DNA of 64,000 nt. It comes from Bacteroidales bacterium. GTDB lineage: Bacteria > Bacteroidota > Bacteroidia > Bacteroidales > UBA932. Of the stretch, positions 37,401-45,001 are shown piece after piece; the stretch's first letter is position 1; every line of letters starts with the position of its first letter. Below the pieces are notes generated by a model. It saw only the letters and a program-made list of their open reading frames with translations, made no database searches and was not told the origin of the DNA. The translations under genes were made by a program, and so were the position numbers. The stretch lies in assembly GCA_017429765.1 (NCBI GenBank), contig JAFROJ010000036.1:1-64000 (forward strand). The letters are read 5' to 3'.

Positions 37401-37705
37401 ACGGGTACACCAACACTCTTGAGTACCAGTACTGGAACAGCCGCTCTTATCTGAAACTGAAAGACCTCGTCTTCTCCTACTCGATTCCCGCCAAGATCAT
37501 CAGCCGTGTCGGCCTGGGCAGCCTCCGCTGCTATGTCGCCGCCACTGACCTGATCACCATCTCCAACTGGTCCGGTATCGATCCTGAGACCGGCGGTACT
37601 ATCGCCGCCGGCGCCGCCTCCAGCCGCTTCGGCAGCAACGGTGCCTACAAGACGGTCACCTTCGGTGTCAACATGACTTTCTCCGATCCCAAAAAGGCTC
37701 GCTAA
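34487..37705 (+). CDS. susC: SusC/RagA family TonB-linked outer-membrane transporter
   Basis: Imports oligosaccharides with its SusD lid. The start at 34487 gives signal MSKRFITAMLAILFIGVQAF. A carboxypeptidase-regulatory-like domain (VNGKVTDASGEPLVGVNVLV) covers about residues 22-100. The TonB box region and plug follow: DEVVVVGYGTARKKDVSGAI, LLVIDGV, IYGSRAANGVIIITTKKG. The rest is a 22-strand barrel ending VTFGVNMTFSDPKKAR. 1073 residues, normal. Codon use is strikingly uniform (many GAC/GTC/TCC), as in highly expressed genes. It is 21 bp before susD. Confidence 0.95.
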   Translation: MSKRFITAMLAILFIGVQAFAQSAVNGKVTDASGEPLVGVNVLVKGTTNGTMTDLDGNWNLNNIRQGAVLVFSSIGFASQEVTVGSQRTINVQLKDDSAFLDEVVVVGYGTARKKDVSGAIASVNYGNDKNVASLPNPNALAALSSKVAGLSYAPTTSAAGDNTSTMTIRGKNAIPTGGSMSASAQSVNQPLLVIDGVLSYGSINSINTADIESIDVLKDASAAAIYGSRAANGVIIITTKKGTASAPVVNFNGSVSISDWTRMPKMVSDKETFLKNRFYSKKGAGDTYFKDKTWSYSSLDAAANDNLLSARELEAWNDGQWVNWIDEISRKGVGQKYDLSVSGRNDRVNYYVSGDYTRQQGIRKGDDYEKAGAMGKIDFNITDWLTVGAKANFLASNSWGQSANIRYAMWYTPLSYVYARQEGFENWYNSVPDNNTASPYIGTGKDDSYAYTDRQSKSMNLNGVAYAQIDVPFIPGLSYKVTFQGQRNAGYTDVFNNAEMSVNTEDITQMQNPGQFSGNVTGSIASSNYAAWNIDQIVTYTKDIALHHFDVTAGYTREATNSNSMGSYFTGYPTPTTLGVYNIEAANSVTDTYRNRVQTQSVGYLARVNYNWANKYYLTGNFRRDGYSAFAIGHKWGNFYGASAAWVVSNEDFMKGGLFDFLKVRLSWGQNGSRNISAGATQATVGKSTGNSGANTMTWLGDVSTLGMALNNLPNRNLTWATVEKMNLGIDYSLIDNSVNGSIDAYVGRTKDMLVARSAPYISGFTDVNDNVGLVTNKGIEITLNTVNINGNGADTFRWESNFIFDMNRNKLVSLFGPDYEGNEADDVANAVSYGREANYALMVGRPIGAAYDVKLLGIFQNQAEIDAHGVQPDAKPGDLKFEDYNGDGKIDQNDRQYIGSPDPLFTLNFANTLAWKNFSLYFNFRWGQGDKTHFIWLDPYAFNPNMGSGAQLARVKPWTEENPSQTFARYGYTNTLEYQYWNSRSYLKLKDLVFSYSIPAKIISRVGLGSLRCYVAATDLITISNWSGIDPETGGTIAAGAASSRFGSNGAYKTVTFGVNMTFSDPKKAR

Positions 37706-37726
37706 ACTTTTAAATAAACGATAGTT

Positions 37727-39754
37727 ATGAAAAAATATATATTCATTCTTTTCGTTCTGTTCTTCGCTGTCTCCTGCAACGACGACGCTTTCCTCGAGGA
37801 GAAGACCTACGTCGACGACACCAGCAGCTTCTTCAAGAACCAGCAGTCCATCGAGATCGCCCTTGCCGCCGCTTATTCCAACATCCAGTACATGGTGTTC
37901 GGTAACCAGCGTGGCGGATCCGAGCACAACTGGATGCTCAACGGTCTCGGTCTCGACACCTTCTCGACCACCGGCGCCAACACGCAATTCTCCAACTGGG
38001 CGAACCTGACCCCGGACAGCGGTTACGCGCGCCACTATGGTGACTATATGTACAAACTCGCCAACCGCGCCAACACTGTTGTCGACATGATTGACGAGCA
38101 TCCCGAGATTGAGTATTCCACATCCACGATGAAGCAGGAACTCCGCGCTGAGGCCGTGTTCCTCCGCGCCTGGGCCTACCGCGTCCTCGCCGGCATGTTC
38201 GGATGCCTGGTCTATTCGGATCACATGACTCAGGAAGCCCGTTATGACTACGAGATGATCCCTCGTGAGGAAGGTTGGGTGAAACTCGCCGAGGACTTCA
38301 GCTACGCCGAGCAGAACCTCCCCACCTCGCCTCGTCTGATGGGAACCGTCACCAAAGCCGCCGCGGCCCACTATCTCTCCGAGATCTATCTCTCCCTTGG
38401 CAAGTTCAAGGAGGCCGAGGACGCCGCCAGCCGCGTCATCAACAAGACCGACGGAAACTACCAGATCATGACCACCCGCTTCGGTAACCGCAAGGACCAG
38501 GCTGTCGACCGCTACGGCAACTCCCTCGCCGCTCCTCAGGGCGCCTACTGGGATCTGTTCCGTTCCTCCGCCAAGACTGACGGCAAGTTCGCTTCCGACT
38601 CCAACCCTAACGATCCCGACAACAAGGAGGCCATCTGGGTCGCCCAGATCGACTACACCCCCGGTGTTGACAACTGGCCTCTCGGTGGTTCAGGAGACTC
38701 CTGGTGGCGTATGCACGTTCCAGTCCTCGAGTCCACATGGGCCCCGTGGATCCCTATGGGTGGAAAGAACGGTACTCGTACCGACAAGGATGGCGTGAAG
38801 TTCTATGTCTTCACAGCTGACGCCACTTGCTTCCCTGCCGGTGTCTCTCCCGCCGGAGCCGGTACTCCTGGCGCCGACATTCCCGAGGCTCAGGGCCGTA
38901 AGCTCGCCTACAGCATCTCCACCAAGATGGACTCCCTCGCCTGCCGCGCCCAGGGTAACGGTGCCGCCACCGCCCTCGGTCTCTACGCCTCCGAGTATTT
39001 CGCTCGTCCCGCCGGTGACATCCTCGGTTCCTACTGGGATGACCCCAACGACTTCCGCGGAAGCGAGACCATGATCCAGCGTGACTACTACACTCCTTCC
39101 GGAAAGAAGTGGTCCGAGGTGAAAGCCAACATCATAGCCAGGGCCGCCGCTCACCCCGGTGACAACAGCTACGTTCTCACCGCCAGTGACACTGTCAACG
39201 TGACTCCTCGTTATTGGAAGTTCTCCGATGACATGCACATCATCGACAACGGCAACTGCTACTATGACACAGACTGGTACATGATCCGTATCGCCGAGAC
39301 TTACCTGCTCCGCGCCGAGGCTCGCCTCGCCCAGGGCAACAAGTCCGGAGCCGCCGAGGACATCAATGTTCTCCGCAGCCGCGCCGGCGCGAAGCCTTGC
39401 TCCGCCTCTGACGTGAACATCGACTACATCCTCGATGAGCGTGTCCGCGAGCTCTTCGGTGAGGAGCAGCGCTGGGTCACCCTCAGCCGTCTGTCCTGCA
39501 ACCCGAACGCCACTTATGTGCTCGATTGCTATCCCACCCAGAACGCCACTACCTCGAACACCCTGTACGAGCGTACCCGCAAGTATGGCTTCGGATATGA
39601 GAACGACGAGCGCGGCCGTGAGACCTACGTTGACGCTCTCGGCAACACCCGCCACATCCCGAACATCAAGCCTCACAACTACGTTCTCCCTATTCCTATC
39701 CAGATCATCCAGTCCAACAAGGACAAGAAGATCCCTCAGAATTACGGTTACTAG
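37727..39754 (+). CDS. susD: SusD/RagB family surface glycan-binding lipoprotein
   Basis: Lipoprotein lid of the SusCD importer. The signal MKKYIFILFVLFFAVSCNDD has lipobox AVSC. TPR-like helices and SusD markers include QQSIEIALAAAYSNIQY, ELRAEAVFLRAWAYRVLAGM, IRIAETYLLRAEARLAQGNK, DINVLRSRAGAKP and YILDERVRELFGEEQRWVTL. The C-terminus (YVLPIPIQIIQSNKDKKIPQ) is typical. At 675 residues it is longer than the usual 500-600. A strong terminator follows 20-55 bp after the stop. Confidence 0.95.
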   Translation: MKKYIFILFVLFFAVSCNDDAFLEEKTYVDDTSSFFKNQQSIEIALAAAYSNIQYMVFGNQRGGSEHNWMLNGLGLDTFSTTGANTQFSNWANLTPDSGYARHYGDYMYKLANRANTVVDMIDEHPEIEYSTSTMKQELRAEAVFLRAWAYRVLAGMFGCLVYSDHMTQEARYDYEMIPREEGWVKLAEDFSYAEQNLPTSPRLMGTVTKAAAAHYLSEIYLSLGKFKEAEDAASRVINKTDGNYQIMTTRFGNRKDQAVDRYGNSLAAPQGAYWDLFRSSAKTDGKFASDSNPNDPDNKEAIWVAQIDYTPGVDNWPLGGSGDSWWRMHVPVLESTWAPWIPMGGKNGTRTDKDGVKFYVFTADATCFPAGVSPAGAGTPGADIPEAQGRKLAYSISTKMDSLACRAQGNGAATALGLYASEYFARPAGDILGSYWDDPNDFRGSETMIQRDYYTPSGKKWSEVKANIIARAAAHPGDNSYVLTASDTVNVTPRYWKFSDDMHIIDNGNCYYDTDWYMIRIAETYLLRAEARLAQGNKSGAAEDINVLRSRAGAKPCSASDVNIDYILDERVRELFGEEQRWVTLSRLSCNPNATYVLDCYPTQNATTSNTLYERTRKYGFGYENDERGRETYVDALGNTRHIPNIKPHNYVLPIPIQIIQSNKDKKIPQNYGY

Positions 39755-39772
39755 TGGTTTGAAACTTCGATA

Positions 39773-39808
39773 AAAGGATCGGTCTCCTTCGGGAGGCCGA
39801 TCTTTTTT
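39773..39808 (+). terminator. Intrinsic terminator after susD
   Basis: Stem GATCGGTCTCC / GGAGGCCGATC with one T-G pair and a TTCG loop, followed by seven T residues. Strong Rho-independent form; it separates susCD from the downstream genes. Confidence 0.9.
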
Positions 39809-39810
39809 TA

Positions 39811-39818
39811 TATATTTG
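39811..39818 (+). promoter_or_regulatory. Putative -7 box (TATATTTG) directly after the susD terminator
   Basis: Exact TAnnTTTG, 2 bp beyond the terminator T run and 19 bp before the next ATG, so the following operon probably has its own start site. Confidence 0.55.
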
Positions 39819-39837
39819 TTAAAATTCGCGGAATAAA

Positions 39838-40293
39838 ATGAGAATCAGGAATATCCTCTTCTGTCTGGCGGCCTTGGTCGCCGCCGCCTCCTGCTCATCC
39901 CGGGGCGGTCTTGAGAAAATGGCTATGAAACGCCTTCCGACGGCCTTGGAAAAGGCCATGGAGGTTCAGATGGGAGTGAAAGGAGGGGCGAAGATACAAT
40001 CCCCGGAGACAATCTACGATTGCGACAGCATCTGCATGATCCAGTTCCAGGCCCTGGCGAAGGATTCGGCCGGAGAGGATTACACATTCCCGGTGCGATA
40101 CATTTTTGTCAAAGACGTCTTCATGAGCGCGGCCAAAGGCCATCCGGTCTATTCGGAGATGGTGGCAGGGAGTCCGACGATGGACCGCGAGGAGATCAGG
40201 AAACTCAAGGAGCATTGCCGCGGGCACGGTACCGAATTATATGTGTTCTATTCAGGGGCGGCGAGCCCGATTGATTCCGAGGAACTATGGTGA
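39838..40293 (+). CDS. Hypothetical lipoprotein
   Basis: A 151-residue protein with lipoprotein signal MRIRNILFCLAALVAAASCS. The mature part is a small mixed domain (LPTALEKAMEVQMGVKGGAK, YDCDSICMIQFQALAKDSAG, FPVRYIFVKDVFMSAAKGHP) with a Cys pair CDSIC. No family recognised. Its last 7 bases overlap the start of the next membrane protein gene, so the two are translationally coupled. Confidence 0.78.
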   Translation: MRIRNILFCLAALVAAASCSSRGGLEKMAMKRLPTALEKAMEVQMGVKGGAKIQSPETIYDCDSICMIQFQALAKDSAGEDYTFPVRYIFVKDVFMSAAKGHPVYSEMVAGSPTMDREEIRKLKEHCRGHGTELYVFYSGAASPIDSEELW

Positions 40294-42002
40294 ACCGTTT
40301 CGCTTTGGCATACAGGGAGCAACAGCAACTGTTCCTCTTTGACAAGACCTATATTTGGGGAACGCTGCTGAAGGTGGGCGGCCTGGCCACTTTGCTGGCC
40401 AGGTTCATTGTCCAGTTCTTCTGGAACCCGACCGTGGCGCTCATCCTGACTCTGGTTTTACTGGCCTTGTCGGCCTTCATGACCTGGGTCTATGTCAGGG
40501 ACTCGAGGAAAGACTGGAAGACCATTCCCGTATGTCTTATCCCGTCGGTGTTCATTGGGGCGTCCCTGTCGGACAACTGCCTGCATCTCGAGTACCTGAC
40601 GGCCATTCTTCTCGTCCAGGCCGGACTGCTGATTTTTAAGAATATTAAGACAAGGAAAGTGATGTGGGGGATGGCGCTGACGATAATCCTTTATTTCACA
40701 GCAGGTTCCGCCGCGACTATTTTCGCCGTCTGCGCTTTCCTCCGGTCCCTGAGCCCATTGTCCCCATCGTCCCGGTCCCTGAGCCTGTCGAAGGGGTCGA
40801 ATGGTCGGTGGTTCGACAAGCTCACCAACCTGGCCATCCCTGCCGCGGCGGCGATCTGCGGCGCCGCGGCATACTTCGCCGCCCTCGTTCCCACCTGGGC
40901 CGCCGCCTTCACTCCGGCTCTGTACTACGACCTCGACGCCTCGCTTCCATGGATGCATTGGATCGGCTGGATTTGCCTGCCGTTGTTCTTGTCATTATTC
41001 CGTCTCGCTAAAGGACGCCATCTGTTTTTACCAGGGCTGACTCTCGCGGCTCTTTCCGTCATCCCGGCGGAAAAGATCTCGAAAAAGATAGAGGAGACAC
41101 AGCCGAGCCTCGCCTATGTACTTGAGCATTACACAAACAACGAGGACTGGGACGGCTTGGTCAAGGCCTGCGAGGAGGCCCCCTGGCTTCCTCGTGTCGC
41201 CAATTACCTGAATATGGCCCTCGCTTGGAAAGGCGAGTTGTCCGATCGACTCCTGAGTTATGACCAGGGCGGGCCGGACGGGCTCGTCATGACTATTAAA
41301 GACCGGGCCGTGGATGTGGCCCAGGCCCACATCATGTTGGCGATGGGCAATGTGGCCGCCGCCCAGGATGTGGCTTTCAACACTCTTTCCTCCCTGAACG
41401 GTTATTGCCCCGCCATGGTCAAGATCAACGCACAAGTGGAACTGATGAGGGGTTGTTATGATGTCGCCGACAAATACATCTCCCTCTTGGAGAAGGCCCC
41501 CCATTACCGCGGATGGGCGAGGGAACATCGCCGTTTCCTTCACGATGACGCCGCGGTGGAGGCGGATCCTTTGCTAGGAAACGGCCGGAGGAACCTTTCC
41601 GCGAAGGACGCTTTCGTGATGTACACGAACCCGATGTCGGAACTCTTCCCGATCCTGGACGCCAATCCCAAGGACGGAAGGGCGCTCGAATACGGCCTGT
41701 GTTATCTCCTGCTTTCCAAGGACTTGAACTCCGTGAAGCATTTCATCACGGACTATTACAGCTCGCCGGACTCTCCCGAATTGCCAAGGATAGCCCAGGA
41801 GGCGATGGTGTTCTACAGCGAGTATTCCAGGAACATGGAAGGAGTCGAGCCTTTCGGGCTTGACTGGTGCTATGAGCATGGGGTTATGCCCGAGACGGTC
41901 AGGCGTTTCGAGGAATATCAGAAAGCGGCCGTGGCCGGCCCCGTGGCCCTGGGGCGCTTCAAGGGAACGTATTGGTACTATCTGGTTCACAAGGAGATTT
42001 GA
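40287..42002 (+). CDS. DUF6057-like membrane protein with in-frame repeat insertion
   Basis: A 571-residue inner-membrane protein. The N-terminal 260 residues carry several transmembrane segments (VGGLATLLARFIVQFFW, VALILTLVLLALSAFMTWVY, LAIPAAAAICGAAAYFAALV, WIGWICLPLFLSLFRLA). The C-terminal half is soluble and helical, TPR-like (YVLEHYTNNEDWDGLVKACE, AQAHIMLAMGNVAAAQDVAF). Residues about 153-181 (RSLSPLSPSSRSLSLSKGSN to DKLTN) are a family B repeat in a loop between two membrane segments. The DUF assignment is from memory of the fold pattern. Function unknown. Confidence 0.75.
   Translation: MVNRFALAYREQQQLFLFDKTYIWGTLLKVGGLATLLARFIVQFFWNPTVALILTLVLLALSAFMTWVYVRDSRKDWKTIPVCLIPSVFIGASLSDNCLHLEYLTAILLVQAGLLIFKNIKTRKVMWGMALTIILYFTAGSAATIFAVCAFLRSLSPLSPSSRSLSLSKGSNGRWFDKLTNLAIPAAAAICGAAAYFAALVPTWAAAFTPALYYDLDASLPWMHWIGWICLPLFLSLFRLAKGRHLFLPGLTLAALSVIPAEKISKKIEETQPSLAYVLEHYTNNEDWDGLVKACEEAPWLPRVANYLNMALAWKGELSDRLLSYDQGGPDGLVMTIKDRAVDVAQAHIMLAMGNVAAAQDVAFNTLSSLNGYCPAMVKINAQVELMRGCYDVADKYISLLEKAPHYRGWAREHRRFLHDDAAVEADPLLGNGRRNLSAKDAFVMYTNPMSELFPILDANPKDGRALEYGLCYLLLSKDLNSVKHFITDYYSSPDSPELPRIAQEAMVFYSEYSRNMEGVEPFGLDWCYEHGVMPETVRRFEEYQKAAVAGPVALGRFKGTYWYYLVHKEI
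40744..40830 (+). repeat. Family B element in the DUF6057-like gene
   Basis: TGAGCCTGTCGAA (40780-40792) and TTCGACAAGCTCA (40812-40824) form arms with one mismatch around a 19-bp loop. GGTCCCTGAGCC is directly duplicated (40744 and 40773). Arm order is the reverse of the GH92 copy. Confidence 0.88.
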
Positions 42003-42016
42003 CGGACAATCGCTCA

Positions 42017-43483
42017 ATGGGAATGAAAAGAATCATCGGAATATTCATATTGTCGGCCGTCCTGGCCACGGTTCTCTCTTGCTCAAGCCGGCCGGAAGGC
42101 GCCGCGGCCCTGGACGAGGAAGCCCCTGTCTTCCCCGATTACAAAGAAGTCACCGTCCCGGCCAACATCGCGCCCCTGAACTTCTCGTTTCTCGGGGAGG
42201 GGAAAGCTGTCCTGCTCGCCGGAGACAAGGTCATAAAATCACGCCGGGGTGTTTTCAAGTTCAGCCGCCGGGGCTGGAAGAAGATGCTTTCCGCTTGTCC
42301 CGACGGGGGCTCCATAAGCCTGACCGTGTTCGCGGAGAAAGATGGGAAATGGCTGTCCTACAGGCCTTTCAATATTCATGTGAGTCCGGATCGGATAGAT
42401 CCTTGGATCTCCTACCGCCTGATCCCCCCGGGCTATCAAGGCTGGCAGGAGATGGGGATTTACCAAAGGGATCTGGAAACATATTCCGAGAAAGCCATCA
42501 TGACCAACGACCTCACCGGAGGCAACTGCCTCAACTGCCACACCTATCGTAACGGCGACCCGTCGAAGATGGTGTTCCACGCCAGGTCTTCATTCGGAGG
42601 CACCGTGGTGGTCAACGAGGGAGAGGTCGAGAAACTGAACACCAAGACCGACTCGACCATCAGCGCCCTGGTTTATCCTTACTGGCATCCTTCCGGGGAA
42701 TATGTCGCCTTCTCAGTCAACAAGACTCTACAGGCTTTCTACAACCACGACCCGAACCGGATCGAGGTCTATGACGAGGCTTCTGACGTGGTGGTCTATG
42801 ACGTGAGAACCCATGAGATCACCTGGTCTCCCCTTACCAAGGCGGAGGACCGTTTCGAGACTTTCCCGACATTTTCCCCGGACGGGAAATGGCTGTATTT
42901 CTGCTCAGCCGAGGCTGTCGGGCCGATGCCGGACAAGCACCGGGAGGCGAGATACGGTCTCTACAGGATCGCTTTCAACCCCGATGACTGTTCTTTCGGA
43001 GACTCCCTGGAATGTGTGTATGACGCTCCCGCCGAGGGTTTCAGCGTCTCCTTCCCCCGGATCTCCCCTGACGGGCGCTTCCTCTGTCTCACCCGCCACG
43101 GATTCGGTAATTTCTCGATCTGGCATAAGGACGCCGACCTGTGGATGATCGACCTGGCCGATGGCTCAATCAAGCCCATGACGGGCGTCAACTCGGACGA
43201 CGTGGAGAGCTTCCACACCTGGAGTTCTGACGGTAAATGGCTGGTTTTCAGCAGCCGGCGTGACGACAGTCTCTACACCAAGCCTTACTTCGTCCACATT
43301 GACGAGAACGGAGCATGGGCCAAACCCTTCCTCCTCCCGCAAAAGAATCCGGTCGCTTACTACAAGGATCTGATGAAATCCTACAACCTTCCGGCGTTCA
43401 CCACGGGCAAGGTAAGTGTCGGCGAGAGAAAGTTGACCGACATCCTCCGGAAGTCTCCGGGAACCGATGTTAAAGTGAAATAA
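42017..43483 (+). CDS. PD40/TolB-like propeller lipoprotein with a CxxCH motif
   Basis: The start at 42017 gives MGMKRIIGIFILSAVLATVL followed by the lipobox Cys; ATG at 42023 is possible. PD40 repeats are YPYWHPSGEYVAFSVN, FPTFSPDGKWLYFCS, FPRISPDGRFLCLTRHG and HTWSSDGKWLVFSSR. A single CLNCH (C171, C174, H175) just before the propeller is a c-type heme attachment motif. One motif could bind one heme if exported to a heme-maturation site, or it could be a metal site. The function is unknown. It follows the membrane protein gene by 14 bp and precedes GH28 by 13 bp. Confidence 0.8.
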   Translation: MGMKRIIGIFILSAVLATVLSCSSRPEGAAALDEEAPVFPDYKEVTVPANIAPLNFSFLGEGKAVLLAGDKVIKSRRGVFKFSRRGWKKMLSACPDGGSISLTVFAEKDGKWLSYRPFNIHVSPDRIDPWISYRLIPPGYQGWQEMGIYQRDLETYSEKAIMTNDLTGGNCLNCHTYRNGDPSKMVFHARSSFGGTVVVNEGEVEKLNTKTDSTISALVYPYWHPSGEYVAFSVNKTLQAFYNHDPNRIEVYDEASDVVVYDVRTHEITWSPLTKAEDRFETFPTFSPDGKWLYFCSAEAVGPMPDKHREARYGLYRIAFNPDDCSFGDSLECVYDAPAEGFSVSFPRISPDGRFLCLTRHGFGNFSIWHKDADLWMIDLADGSIKPMTGVNSDDVESFHTWSSDGKWLVFSSRRDDSLYTKPYFVHIDENGAWAKPFLLPQKNPVAYYKDLMKSYNLPAFTTGKVSVGERKLTDILRKSPGTDVKVK

Positions 43484-43496
43484 TCCCCATACTAAA

Positions 43497-44960
43497 ATGA
43501 AGAGATTCTCTGTACTGACGGCCGTTTTGGCCCTGGCCCTTTCTTTCCCCGCTGGGGCAAAAACCATCCAAGCTTCCTCTTTCGGCATCAAATCGGACGG
43601 GGTCACGCTGAACACAAGGTCAATCCAGAAAGGGATAGACTTCCTCAGCGAGAACGGCGGCGGCGTCCTCGAGTTCAGTGTCGGGCGCTACCTCACCGGC
43701 AGCGTTTACCTGAAATCCAATGTCGAACTGCGTCTTCTGGAAGGGGCTGTCCTAGTGGGTTCTACAAACCCCTACGACTACGAGATGGTCGAGGGCAACT
43801 ACAGCCTCCTGCTGGCTAAGGGGCAAAAGAATATCTCTGTCAAGGGGAAAGGCGTGATCGACGGGCGAGGCTTCGACTGCGCCCTCAATTTCCTGAACCA
43901 GGTACACCTTGGCTTTATCGAGGACACAACCAAGAACGACAGGGTGACCAAGAGGCCCAAGATCATCTATTTCAGGGAGTGCGAGAATGTCGGGATCGAG
44001 GGGATCAGCCTGCGGAACTCCGCCGAGTGGACTTTGGTCACAGACCAGTGCGAGAACCTTACCATCAGCGGGATCCTGATGGACAGCAAGAACTACTGGA
44101 ACAATGACGGGATCGACATCGTGGATTGCCGTCATGTGCTGATAAAGGACTCATTCATAGACGCTTCCGACGATGCCATCTGCTTCAAGTCCCATTCGGC
44201 CGCGCATCTCTGCGAGGACATAGAGGTCCGTAACTGCGTGGCTCGCTCGAGCGCCAGCGGCTTCAAATTCGGCACTGTCTCCAGGGGTGGTTTCAAGAAT
44301 ATCAGGATAATCAACAACAAGGTTTTCGACACCCACCGCTCGGCTGTCACGATCCAATCCGTGGACGGGGGCGAGATCGAAAATATCCTGGTGGACAGCC
44401 TTGAGGCCGTCAACACCAGCAACGCCATCTATCTCCGTACAGGGTTGAGGTGGAACAACGGCAAGAAAGGCTACCTCCGGGATGTGACTTTGTCGAACAT
44501 CAGGGTTGAGGTTCCGGCAGGGAAGGCCGACGCCGGCTACAGTTACGAGGGCCCCGTCGAGGACCTGCCCAGGAATATCTCCCCCGCCGGGATTGTCGGG
44601 ATTCCCGATATTCCCATAGAGAACATCACCCTGAGGAATGTGGAGATTGTCTATCCCGGTGGAGGGAACAAGATGTACGCCTACAGGGGGACCTCTCCCG
44701 AGGAACTCGACGCCATACCTGAGATGATCGATGTCTATCCTGAATTCTCCCAGTTCAAGGAGCTTCCGGCCTGGGGCCTGTTCATCCGCCACGCCAAGGG
44801 GATAACCTTTGACAATGTTCGTCTTGTGGCCGCGGAGAAGGACTACCGTCCCGCGGTCGTGGCCGACGATGTGCAAGGGTTTGTCATCAAGGATCTTAAG
44901 ACCGATGAACAGGGTGCCGCCAAGGGCAAGAAACAGGTCGTGAAAAGGAATGTAAGGTAA
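43497..44960 (+). CDS. GH28 polygalacturonase-family enzyme, copy 1
   Basis: Hydrolyses galacturonan backbones. Signal peptide MKRFSVLTAVLALALSFPAG, then FGIKSDGVTLNTRSIQKGID, the usual GH28 opening. Catalytic aspartates lie in WNNDGIDIVDC and DASDDAICFKS. The beta-helix continues with ARSSASGFKFGTVSRGGFKN and ends about residue 470. The 487 residues are typical. Closely similar in plan to the GH28 at 61.6-63.1 kb (shared YSYEGPVEDLPRN, LPAWG). Confidence 0.92.
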   Translation: MKRFSVLTAVLALALSFPAGAKTIQASSFGIKSDGVTLNTRSIQKGIDFLSENGGGVLEFSVGRYLTGSVYLKSNVELRLLEGAVLVGSTNPYDYEMVEGNYSLLLAKGQKNISVKGKGVIDGRGFDCALNFLNQVHLGFIEDTTKNDRVTKRPKIIYFRECENVGIEGISLRNSAEWTLVTDQCENLTISGILMDSKNYWNNDGIDIVDCRHVLIKDSFIDASDDAICFKSHSAAHLCEDIEVRNCVARSSASGFKFGTVSRGGFKNIRIINNKVFDTHRSAVTIQSVDGGEIENILVDSLEAVNTSNAIYLRTGLRWNNGKKGYLRDVTLSNIRVEVPAGKADAGYSYEGPVEDLPRNISPAGIVGIPDIPIENITLRNVEIVYPGGGNKMYAYRGTSPEELDAIPEMIDVYPEFSQFKELPAWGLFIRHAKGITFDNVRLVAAEKDYRPAVVADDVQGFVIKDLKTDEQGAAKGKKQVVKRNVR

Positions 44961-44967
44961 TTTTTAT

Positions 44968-44998
44968 ACGTAATTTTACGTAACGTAAATCAACGTAA
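44968..44998 (+). promoter_or_regulatory. Four phased ACGTAA repeats upstream of GH31
   Basis: ACGTAA begins at 44968, 44978, 44983 and 44993, spacings 10, 5 and 10 bp, within the 41-bp gap between GH28 and GH31. TTTACGTAA contains a palindrome TTACGTAA. Likely an operator-type site or an expanded repeat; the last copy is 4 bp before the ATG. Confidence 0.5.
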
Positions 44999-45001
44999 AA
45001 G

